A DNA stretch of 41,490 nucleotides from JBQTIQ01 sp052387955 (GTDB taxonomy: Bacteria > Actinomycetota > Acidimicrobiia > Acidimicrobiales > JACDCH01), in NCBI GenBank assembly GCA_052387955.1, contig JBQTIQ010000087.1:1-41490 (forward strand), given 5' to 3'. Made by a program: the position numbers and the translations under genes. Shown one piece after another: positions 16,237 to 23,507 of the stretch. Position 1 is the stretch's first letter; the number at the start of each line of letters is the position of its first letter. The notes under the pieces were generated by a model, which saw only the letters and a list, made by a program, of their open reading frames with translations, was not told where the DNA came from and made no database searches.

Positions 16237-16276
16237 CACTCGAGGGGGACCGCGAGCGATGGTGCAGCAGTGACCG
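16237..16276 (+). repeat. Direct repeat, left copy (40 bp)
   Basis: CACTCGAGGGGGACCGCGAG followed by CGATGGTGCAGCAGTGACCG. It matches 16348-16386 except for one extra G. It brackets the partial element with the right copy. Confidence 0.9.
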
Positions 16277-16280
16277 TCCC

Positions 16281-16345
16281 TGCTCGGGGGCTGCGCCCCC
16301 GGGCCCCATCGTCGCCCGGCTCGCTGGCGCTCGCCCGGTCGAGCG
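16281..16345 (-). mobile_element. Diverged half copy of the CTAG element
   Basis: GGGGGCTGCGCCCCC (16286-16300), then GGGCCCCATCG, CGCCCGGCTCGCTGGCG and CTCGCCCGGTCG, match the right half of the element family in inverted orientation, with about three-quarters of positions identical. The ATCTGCTCGG hairpin half and the CTAG ends are missing. Confidence 0.6.
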
Positions 16346-16347
16346 GT

Positions 16348-16386
16348 CACTCGAGGGGACCGCGAGCGATGGTGCAGCAGTGACCG
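16348..16386 (+). repeat. Direct repeat, right copy (39 bp), containing the transporter start
   Basis: Same sequence as 16237-16276 minus one G. It contains ATGGTGCAGCAGTGA (16369-16383), a four-codon ORF whose TGA overlaps the GTG start of the FHA-ABC gene at 16380 (GTGA). GAGGGGA at 16352-16358 could serve as its ribosome site. Confidence 0.9.
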
Positions 16387-18788
16387 CGGGGGTGTCGGTC
16401 ACGGTCGCCAGCGGCACGACGGCGGTGACCGGGCCCGGCGCGGTGACCATCGGACGCGACCACAGCAGCGACATCGTCGTCGACGACCCGCTGGTGTCGA
16501 GGGTGCACGCCCGGCTGGCGGTGGCCGGCGGGCGGTGGGTGCTCAGCGACGCCAACAGCCGCAACGGCGTGTTCTTCGACGGCGCCCGGGTCTCCACCGT
16601 GACCGTCGACCGTGCTGTCACGGTGCGGCTGGGCGACGCCGTGGCCGGCCCGTGGGTCCAGGTGTCGCCTCTCGAAGGGGCCGCCCCGGTCGACGAGGGT
16701 GTCGCGCCCGGAAAGCTGACCGCCGTCCACGATGCCCGGAGCGGGGTCGTGCGCATCGGGCGGGCGGCCGAGAACGACATCGTCCTCGACGACCTGCTCG
16801 TGTCGCGCTTTCATGCCGAGCTGCACCGCGATGCCGACGGGCGGGCCCGGGCGGTGGACCTCGGCAGCCACAACGGCACCTTTGTCAACGGCCAGCCCGT
16901 GGCCGACGGGCCCCTCGGCCCCGAGGACCTCCTGACCATCGGTTCACGCTTGTTCCGGCTGCGCGACGGCCGCCTGGTGGAGTACGCCGACAGTGGGGTG
17001 GTGGGGTTCACCGCGGTCGGGCTCCACGTGGGCCTCGACGGTGGTCGGGTCCTCCTCGACCGGGTGAGCTTCGCGCTCGACCCGTCCAGCTTCCTCGGCG
17101 TGGTCGGGCCGTCGGGAGCGGGCAAGTCGACCCTGCTCGGCGCCCTCACCGGTTTCCGTCCTGCCGACGGTGGGTCGGTCACCTACGGCGGACGGGACAT
17201 GTACCGCGACTACGACGCCCTGCGCCGGCGCATCGGTTACGTGCCCCAGGACGACCTCGTGCACCCCGACCTGACGGTGGCGATGTCGCTGCGCTACGCG
17301 GCCAAGCTCCGCTTCCCGCCCGACGTCGGCGCCGACGAGCGCGACCGCCGGGTCGACCAGGTGCTCGACGAGCTCGACCTCGAACATCGACGCGACCTCC
17401 CGGTGCGGCTGTTGTCGGGGGGGCAGCGCAAGCGGGTCAGCGTTGCCCTTGAACTGCTGACCGAGCCGTCGCTGCTGTTCCTCGACGAGCCCACTTCCGG
17501 GCTCGACCCCGGGCTCGAGCGCAGCGTCATGCAACTCCTGCGGGATCTGGCCGACCGGGGCCGGATCGTGGTGTGCGTGACCCACAGCGTCGAGAGCCTC
17601 CACCTGTGCGACCGGGTGCTGTGCCTCGCTCCCGGAGGCCGCATGGCGTGGTTCGGCCCGCCGCAGCTGGCCTGCGCCCACTTCAGGCGCGCCGACTTCC
17701 AGGAGGTGTTCCAGGACCTGGCCGCCGGCGACCCCGACCACGTGGCGGCCAAGTTCGCGGCCACCGACGCCCATCGCCGCTACGTCACCGAACCACTGAG
17801 TGGCGCCCGGGCCCCCGACGTAGCCACGCCGCCCGAACGTCATGCCCCGGTGAGGGGATGGTGGCGCCAGTTCAGTACCAACACCGCCCGCTACGCCCGG
17901 TCGATGGCCGCCGACCGGGCCAACCTGCTGTACATGGCGGCGATGGCTCCGGTGCTGGGCCTGGTGCTGTTGCTGCGGCTACCTCCCGACCAGCTCGACC
18001 GCCTGCCCGCAGGTGAGTTCCACCTGTTCTCCCAGGCTGCCGCGCCCCTCCTCCTGTTGACGTTGGCGACCACGCAGCTCGGTATGGCCTTCGCCGCCCG
18101 GGAGGTGGTGAAGGAGCTGCCGATCTTCAAGCGGGAGCGGGCCGTCGGCTTGTCGATCTCCGCCTATCTGGGATCCAAGCTGGTGGTGCTGTCGGCCGTC
18201 GGCGTGGCCGAGACCCTGGTGCTGGTGGCGATCACGTTGGCCCGTCAGCGAGGGCCGGCCGACGGCGCCGTCCTGGCCGACGGCCATGCCGAGCTGGTCC
18301 TGGTCTTCGGTGCCACGTGGGTGGCCGGCATCGCCCTCGGCCTGATGATGTCGTCCCTGTCGGTGTCGGAGAACCGGCTGGCCCTCGTGCTGCCGGCGGT
18401 GATCGGCCTGCACTCAATCGCCGCCACCGGCGTCGCCCTCCCCGGCGTCCCCTCCGTCCCCGTCCTCGACCAGACCGCCTACGTGTCCAGCGCGGCGTGG
18501 GGGTTCAAGGCCGCGGCATCGACCGTACGCCTCAACGAACTGCAGGCGTTCAACGACGCCGTGCGCGACCTCCCCCTCGACGGCGCCCGCGGCGATCCCG
18601 AGGGTGCCGCCCGCCGTGCCCTCGACCGCCTGGCCCGCACCGACCCGGAGACGGCTGAACGCCTCGGCGACCCGAACTTCAACCACAGCGCGGGGGCCTG
18701 GTCGCGGGCGATGATCGCCATCGGCGCGCTCATCATCGCCTCCCTGATAGGCGCCGGCCTGGCCCTGCGCCGCTACGACCCGCTGTAG
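16380..18788 (+). CDS. ABC-2/ABCG-type transporter with two N-terminal FHA domains
   Basis: 802 aa from GTG 16380. FHA domain 1 (about 18-90: TIGRD, SRVHA, NSRNG) and FHA domain 2 (about 122-195: RIGRA, SRFHAE, SHNGT) should each bind phosphothreonine. The ATPase follows, with Walker A GPSGAGKST (243-251), signature LSGGQRKRVS (345) and Walker B LLFLDEPTSGLD (365), then an ABC-2 membrane domain with about six helices (from ~500) and a ~100-residue loop before the last helix. The fusion of ATPase and membrane domains is ABCG-like. A Ser/Thr kinase with an intact catalytic site is encoded 1.2 kb beyond its stop, so phospho-dependent control is likely (inference). Transported substrate unknown. 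Confidence 0.92.
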   Translation: MTAGVSVTVASGTTAVTGPGAVTIGRDHSSDIVVDDPLVSRVHARLAVAGGRWVLSDANSRNGVFFDGARVSTVTVDRAVTVRLGDAVAGPWVQVSPLEGAAPVDEGVAPGKLTAVHDARSGVVRIGRAAENDIVLDDLLVSRFHAELHRDADGRARAVDLGSHNGTFVNGQPVADGPLGPEDLLTIGSRLFRLRDGRLVEYADSGVVGFTAVGLHVGLDGGRVLLDRVSFALDPSSFLGVVGPSGAGKSTLLGALTGFRPADGGSVTYGGRDMYRDYDALRRRIGYVPQDDLVHPDLTVAMSLRYAAKLRFPPDVGADERDRRVDQVLDELDLEHRRDLPVRLLSGGQRKRVSVALELLTEPSLLFLDEPTSGLDPGLERSVMQLLRDLADRGRIVVCVTHSVESLHLCDRVLCLAPGGRMAWFGPPQLACAHFRRADFQEVFQDLAAGDPDHVAAKFAATDAHRRYVTEPLSGARAPDVATPPERHAPVRGWWRQFSTNTARYARSMAADRANLLYMAAMAPVLGLVLLLRLPPDQLDRLPAGEFHLFSQAAAPLLLLTLATTQLGMAFAAREVVKELPIFKRERAVGLSISAYLGSKLVVLSAVGVAETLVLVAITLARQRGPADGAVLADGHAELVLVFGATWVAGIALGLMMSSLSVSENRLALVLPAVIGLHSIAATGVALPGVPSVPVLDQTAYVSSAAWGFKAAASTVRLNELQAFNDAVRDLPLDGARGDPEGAARRALDRLARTDPETAERLGDPNFNHSAGAWSRAMIAIGALIIASLIGAGLALRRYDPL

Positions 18789-18838
18789 TGCCCCGGTCAG
18801 GCGACGGCGGACCGAGCGCGCCGGTCGGGCTACGGTGC

Positions 18839-19681
18839 TCAGCCGGCGAACAGGGCCTGGAGCCGCTCGACCAGGAGATCGGCGACGGCGGCGTGGCCGG
18901 CCGAGTTGGGGTGGAACGACGACTGCACCCGGAACGTGCGCTCGCGGACCCCGGCGCTGATCCCGTGGAGCCAGGGCTCGTCGGGGCCGCAGCGGTCGTG
19001 GCCCTCGAACAACGGCGCCACCGCCAGGAACTCGGCGCCGGCCTCGGCGACGGCCGCCGCCACCGCCGCGTTGAGCTCCTCGGCCAAGGACCTCAGCACC
19101 TCGGCATCGGGGCGCCCGAAGCCGTCACAGCGCCGGCCCTCGGCCGCGGGCCAGTCGTCGGGGTCAGCGAACAGGTGGGGGTAGCCGATGACGACCAGCA
19201 CGCCCTCGGGGGACAGCACGTCGAGGCGCAACCGGCGGTAGGTGCTCACCAGGTCGCCTCGGAGGCGGTCGATCCCGGCCGAGATCCCCGGCTGGTCGAT
19301 GGCGCATGGCCCGATGCCGCTGGAGATGCAGCGGACCAGCACCGTCGAGAAGCCGACGTCGTTGCCGCCGATGGTCAAGGTGACGAGGTCCGGACGGTTG
19401 CCGCCGAGGGCCGCGAGCCCTTCGGCGATCTGGCCGTCGAGGTCGCGGATCCGCCCTCCGGTGCAGGCGACGGCGACCAGCTCGACGTCCGCGAGGTCGC
19501 GGGCGGCCACCGGGGCGTAGGCCGCCGGGCTCCGCTGGCACGGCCCCACGGCGCCCAGGACACCCTCCCCCGAGCTGTAGGAGTCGCCCAACGCGAGCCA
19601 CCGTCCCAGTTCCCGACGGTCGCCCCCGGCCGCCCCTCCGGTGCAGGAGACGGCGGCGACGACCACAACGGCGACAGCCAC
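18839..19681 (-). CDS. SGNH/GDSL-family esterase, putative lipoprotein
   Basis: 280 aa. Block I is LALGDSYSSGEG (Ser nucleophile), block III is TIGGNDVGF and block V is SSFHPNSAGH (Asp is replaced by Asn-containing HPN; catalytic His present). Six or more cysteines suggest disulfides, as in the Streptomyces scabies esterase group. The only usable start is GTG 19681, giving MAVAVVVVAAVSC, a lipobox-like end with no positive N-region. The start sits nine bases from a CTAG element, so the original signal-peptide start may have been lost to the insertion. It would hydrolyse esters outside the membrane. It converges on the FHA-ABC gene, 50 bp apart. Confidence 0.85.
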   Translation of the reverse strand: MAVAVVVVAAVSCTGGAAGGDRRELGRWLALGDSYSSGEGVLGAVGPCQRSPAAYAPVAARDLADVELVAVACTGGRIRDLDGQIAEGLAALGGNRPDLVTLTIGGNDVGFSTVLVRCISSGIGPCAIDQPGISAGIDRLRGDLVSTYRRLRLDVLSPEGVLVVIGYPHLFADPDDWPAAEGRRCDGFGRPDAEVLRSLAEELNAAVAAAVAEAGAEFLAVAPLFEGHDRCGPDEPWLHGISAGVRERTFRVQSSFHPNSAGHAAVADLLVERLQALFAG

Positions 19682-19689
19682 GGTGCGCG

Positions 19690-19816
19690 CTAGACCTGCT
19701 AGGCCCCGAGAAGGCGTGACGTTGTGACATGGTCCAGGACCGAGAAGATGCCGACCGCGCGACCGCCAGGGAGCCGGGCGGCGATGGGGGCCGGGGGGGC
19801 GCAGCCCCCCAGCTAG
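19690..19816 (+). mobile_element. CTAG element, copy 2 (tandem, left)
   Basis: 127 bp including both CTAG ends (19690-19693, 19813-19816). The left hairpin arms have decayed (ACCTGCTAGGCCCC and GGACCGAGAAGAT) while the right half is intact. It shares its right CTAG with copy 3, giving a head-to-tail pair. Confidence 0.9.
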
Positions 19817-19939
19817 ATCGGCTCGGTCCCGAGAAGGCTTGACGTTGTGACAAGGCCCGGGACCGAGCAGATGCCGACCGAGCGACCGCCAGGGAGCCGG
19901 GCGGCGATGGGGGCCGGGGGGGCGCAGCCCCCCAGCTAG
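19813..19939 (+). mobile_element. CTAG element, copy 3 (tandem, right)
   Basis: 127 bp with CTAG at 19813-19816 and 19936-19939. Left arms ATCGGCTCGGTCCC and GGGACCGAGCAGAT pair with one mismatch; the GGGGGGC/GCCCCCC hairpin closes the right end. The right CTAG supplies the stop codon of the kinase gene on the minus strand. Confidence 0.92.
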
Positions 19940-22314
19940 GAGGTGAGGATGCGAAGTTCGCTGAAGCCACCGCACGTGGGGTCCTCGTGGCCGGTGAGGC
20001 TGATCCTGACCTCCGTGCCCCGCACCGTCGACCCGCCGATGTCGAGCTCGACGCTCACGTCCGGGTCGGGTGTGCCGGCCAACGGGATGTCGGCGCTCTC
20101 GTAGACGCGGTCGCCGTTGACGTCGAACACCTCGATGGTCATCGTGACGAAGCCGAACCCGGTGCGCAGAGCGGGGTCGTCGTGACGGGCGTTGGAGAGC
20201 ACCTCGATGCGCACGATGGGGACAGGTTCGTCCACCGACCAGGTGTAGGTGCTGGTGTCGCCGTCGGCGAACTCGCCGGCGGAGAACCACGAAGTGCCCA
20301 CGTCGCCGTCGACCGCGAGCGAGGCCGGGAAGAACCCGTCGGGCTGGTCGAACGTCGACGACGGGGCCACGATGCCGCGGGAGGTGACGTCAGCGGGCAG
20401 GACCTCGGTCGTCGTCGTCACCGGGTCCGAGGTGATCGGGCCTTCCGAGGAGGACGAGTCGGTGGAGAAATCACTCGAGAACGGCGGGTCGAGGATCTGG
20501 GGTTCGTCGCTGGCGTCGGTGGCCGGCGACGCCGTCACCCGGAACAGGGGGGACTCGTCGAGGACGTCTTGGAGCACGAACTCCTCGATGGCATCGGCGG
20601 CGGCGACCGTGATGGTCTCGGCCAGGGAGAAGTCGGGCCACGGGTCGCCCTGGACGGCGACGTCATTGGCCAAGGGCTGCGCCGGCAGCAGCGGATTGCC
20701 GCACTTGCAGCGCACCTTGGGGACGCCGAACCGGTCGACCAGCACCGCGGTGCCGGCCTGGAGCACGGCGTTGATCGGGTTGGCCCGGCCGGCGGTGAAG
20801 CCGTGGTTGACCACCCGGGTGTCGGCCCGCAGGACCACGTCGGTCAAGCCGTCGATGAAGTCGCCGATGCGGTCGGCGTCGATGTCGAGGGCCTCGGCCC
20901 AGGCCCCGGCCTTGTCGGCGTTCTCCTCGAGGAAGTCCCGGAGCCGGTCGGCGTCGCACACCGACAGGAGGTTGGTGCCGCCGTAGAGGCCGGGCGCGTC
21001 GCCGGTCACCACCGGCACACCGCGGCCGCCAGCCTCGGGCAGGTCGAGCCGGCCGAGCGAGACGCCCACCAGCTCGCCGTCGGGCACCTCCAGGCCGGCG
21101 AGCTCCGAATCGGCGTCCTCCAGCTCGTCACGGCTGGGGGTGACCGAGCGGGTGAAGGGGTCACGGCCCACCGAGCTGATCGGCTCGAGGAAGACCTCGG
21201 CCGCCGACGGCCCGTCGGCGTCGCCGCCGCCGCTGACTACCAGCACCCCGATGACCGCAGCCAAGATGGCGACCACGAGGGCCGACCCGGCCACGACCGT
21301 CCGGCGGCCCTTGGGGGGCCGACCGCCCGGCCCCCCCGATCCTGGCGGCCCCGCCGGCGGCAGCGGCGGGGGCGGACGGGGCGGTGCCGCCCCGGACTGA
21401 CGCGCCCGCTGCAGCTCTTCGGGGCCGAGCGTCTCGCCCCCCATCGGCCCGGGCGACGGCGACGGTAGCGGCGGCGGGAGAGCCTGGCCGGTCAGCGCCG
21501 CCGTCCACGAGGCGGCGTCGGCGAAACGGTCGGCCGGGTCGGTGGCCAGCCCGCTGGCGACGACGGCCTCGAGCTCGGGGGGCACGTCGCCCCGCACCGA
21601 CGACAACGGCGGGAAGGCGGAGCGGGCCTGCGCCCGCATCAGCTCGCCGATCGACTCGTACGGATAGGGCACCCGTCGGCCCAGCAGCTCGTACAGGATG
21701 ACCGCAGCGCTGTACACGTCGCTGCGGTAGTCGGCCCGCCCCTCGGCCTGCTCGGGCGCCATGTAGTGAGGGGTCCCGGTGGCGATGGTGGTCCCCATGC
21801 CGGCGGCGAGCGAGCGGGCGACCCCGAAGTCGACCAGCACCAGGCGCTCAAGGTCGTCGCCGCCGTGGTGAGCGGGGACCGAGCGGTACATCACGTTGGC
21901 CGGCTTGAGGTCGCGATGGGCGATCCCGAGGGCATGCACGACTCGGAGGCCGGCCGCTATCTCGAGGCTGACCTCCATGGCCTCGGAGACCTTGAACCAC
22001 CCTCCCGCGGCGAACCGCTCGGTCATACGGTCCTGGAGCGAACCCCGGTCGGCGTAGTCCATGACGAAGTAGGGCCGGCCGTCGGGCAGCTCGTCGACGG
22101 TGTGGACCCGGATCAGCTGGTCGGACTCGGCCCGCCACAGGATGCGGGCTTCCTCCAGGAACCGGCGCCGGAACGACTCGTCCCGCGCCCAGTTGTCGGC
22201 CAGCACCTTGATGGCGACGACCGCGTCGAGAGCCTCGTCCCGGGCCAGCCACACCGTGCCGAAGGTCCCGGAGCCAAGGACGCGTTCGGTGCGGTACCGC
22301 CCGATCTGCTCCAC
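19936..22314 (-). CDS. Transmembrane Ser/Thr protein kinase with DUF6777 and discoidin-like ectodomains
   Basis: 792 aa from GTG 22314, preceded by GGGAG. The kinase domain (about 8-275) is complete: GSGTFGTV loop, Lys36, HRDLKPAN (133-140), Asp162 of DFG, and APEQ. A Pro-rich juxtamembrane segment leads to one membrane helix (about 339-360). Outside lie a DUF6777-like domain (LYGGTNLLSVCD, AGTAVLVDRFGVP, CKCGNPLLP), an acidic Ser/Thr linker, and a C-terminal discoidin/F5-8C-like beta domain (ASLAVDGDVGTSWFSAGEF). It probably senses an external ligand and phosphorylates FHA proteins such as the nearby transporter (inference). The stop codon lies in a CTAG element. Confidence 0.92.
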   Translation of the reverse strand: MEQIGRYRTERVLGSGTFGTVWLARDEALDAVVAIKVLADNWARDESFRRRFLEEARILWRAESDQLIRVHTVDELPDGRPYFVMDYADRGSLQDRMTERFAAGGWFKVSEAMEVSLEIAAGLRVVHALGIAHRDLKPANVMYRSVPAHHGGDDLERLVLVDFGVARSLAAGMGTTIATGTPHYMAPEQAEGRADYRSDVYSAAVILYELLGRRVPYPYESIGELMRAQARSAFPPLSSVRGDVPPELEAVVASGLATDPADRFADAASWTAALTGQALPPPLPSPSPGPMGGETLGPEELQRARQSGAAPPRPPPPLPPAGPPGSGGPGGRPPKGRRTVVAGSALVVAILAAVIGVLVVSGGGDADGPSAAEVFLEPISSVGRDPFTRSVTPSRDELEDADSELAGLEVPDGELVGVSLGRLDLPEAGGRGVPVVTGDAPGLYGGTNLLSVCDADRLRDFLEENADKAGAWAEALDIDADRIGDFIDGLTDVVLRADTRVVNHGFTAGRANPINAVLQAGTAVLVDRFGVPKVRCKCGNPLLPAQPLANDVAVQGDPWPDFSLAETITVAAADAIEEFVLQDVLDESPLFRVTASPATDASDEPQILDPPFSSDFSTDSSSSEGPITSDPVTTTTEVLPADVTSRGIVAPSSTFDQPDGFFPASLAVDGDVGTSWFSAGEFADGDTSTYTWSVDEPVPIVRIEVLSNARHDDPALRTGFGFVTMTIEVFDVNGDRVYESADIPLAGTPDPDVSVELDIGGSTVRGTEVRISLTGHEDPTCGGFSELRILTS

Positions 22315-22491
22315 GGCGCTCCCTTCACGACCCCGCCCCCACCGGGCCGGTCGCACGGTCTCCGGGCGAGTATCCCATGACGACCGCCAGCATCGCCCCC
22401 GCTCGCACCCCGAGATCGGGTGCGTGGTGGCCCGACGACGGTGCGCGCGGTGCTGACCGGCCTGGCCCGTTCGTCGAGAGCGGTGCCCGGC

Positions 22492-23340
22492 TCAGCCCCT
22501 TGGCCGGGGCCGAGCTCCGCGACGGCGCCAGAAGACCTCGGCGGCCAGGACGAGCCCGCCGAGGACGGTCACCCCGAGCCCCAGTCCCAGCTCAGGTCGG
22601 CCCGGGTCGTCGACATCGGTGATCAAGACCACGGCGGAGAGGGCCAACGCCGGCCCGATGACGGCCAGGACGAGATTGGCCGCGGCCGGGAACGGCCTGC
22701 GGGTGAGGTAGGGGATGCAGGCCAGCAGCGGCAACAACAGGAAGGGGCCGGCCTCGACCGAGCCGGTCGAGTCGCGGTGCGTCACCAGCGCCCACAGCGC
22801 GACGTCCCAGGCCGAGCTCGACGAGCCCCCGGCGGTCGCCCACGGCAGGAACCCGCCAGCTGCCACCAGGATGGCTCCGAGCGCGGGCAACGGTGAGATC
22901 GCCCGTCGAGATGGCACCGCCGGTGCGGCCCGAGCGTTCTCCGGCGCCAGGGCGCGACCGTCGACCCATGCCGTCCAGCCGTTGTCGAACTCGACGTGCG
23001 CCCAACCGTTGGAGGATTCGACCATCCTCACCCTCAGCCCGCCCTCGGCCCGGGCGGTCGGCGCCGCCGAGGCGTCGGGCATCGTCCACGCCGCCAGTCC
23101 CCCCGGTGGGATCGTGCGCCGGAGCGGGACCAGGGTGCGGCCGTCGACCCAGCCACTCCATCCGTTGGCGAACTCGACCTTCGCCCACTCGCCGGTGCGC
23201 TCGACGACCCGGGCCTCGAGGCGGGGATCGGCGGTGGCCACCGGCGCGGCGCCGGCGGCGGGCGCGGCCCATACCGGCAGTGGCGCCTCCGGGAGGACGT
23301 GGGTGGGCACCCACCCTCCTTCATTGCCGAGGCCGGGCAT
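22492..23340 (-). CDS. Membrane protein with two SH3-like modules
   Basis: 282 aa. Two ~35-residue repeats (VVERTGEWAKVEFANGWSGW and VRMVESSNGWAHVEFDNGW) end in WVDGRTL and WVDGRAL and resemble bacterial SH3 modules. They precede about four membrane helices (LPALGAILVAAGGFLPWAT; FLLLPLLACIPYL; LVLAVIGPALALSAVVLI; LGVTVLGGLVLAAEVFW). No signal peptide precedes the SH3 part, so these modules may face the cytoplasm. ATG 23340 is preferred over GTG 23358 because GGGGGGAT lies just before it. It shares direction with the kinase gene 177 bp downstream and is divergent from the DUF6777 gene. Function unknown. Confidence 0.75.
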   Translation of the reverse strand: MPGLGNEGGWVPTHVLPEAPLPVWAAPAAGAAPVATADPRLEARVVERTGEWAKVEFANGWSGWVDGRTLVPLRRTIPPGGLAAWTMPDASAAPTARAEGGLRVRMVESSNGWAHVEFDNGWTAWVDGRALAPENARAAPAVPSRRAISPLPALGAILVAAGGFLPWATAGGSSSSAWDVALWALVTHRDSTGSVEAGPFLLLPLLACIPYLTRRPFPAAANLVLAVIGPALALSAVVLITDVDDPGRPELGLGLGVTVLGGLVLAAEVFWRRRGARPRPRG

Positions 23341-23400
23341 GATCCCCCCTGACACCACGAGCCGTCGTCGTCATCGTACGCAGCCGGCGCCATCGTCGGC

Positions 23401-23416
23401 GCCGACCGTGGTCGGC
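23401..23416. promoter_or_regulatory. Palindrome in the SH3/DUF6777 divergent region
   Basis: GCCGACC and GGTCGGC are perfect inverted 7-mers separated by two bases, roughly midway between the starts at 23340 and 23508. A possible shared operator; no promoter boxes are convincing. Confidence 0.35.
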
Positions 23417-23507
23417 CGAGGTCATCCCGGAGGGGCCTGGTGCGACCTCCTTCCTCGACGTTTACGGTCTGGCCCGTGTCCCCTCAACATCGGGATCGCG
23501 GGCGGGA

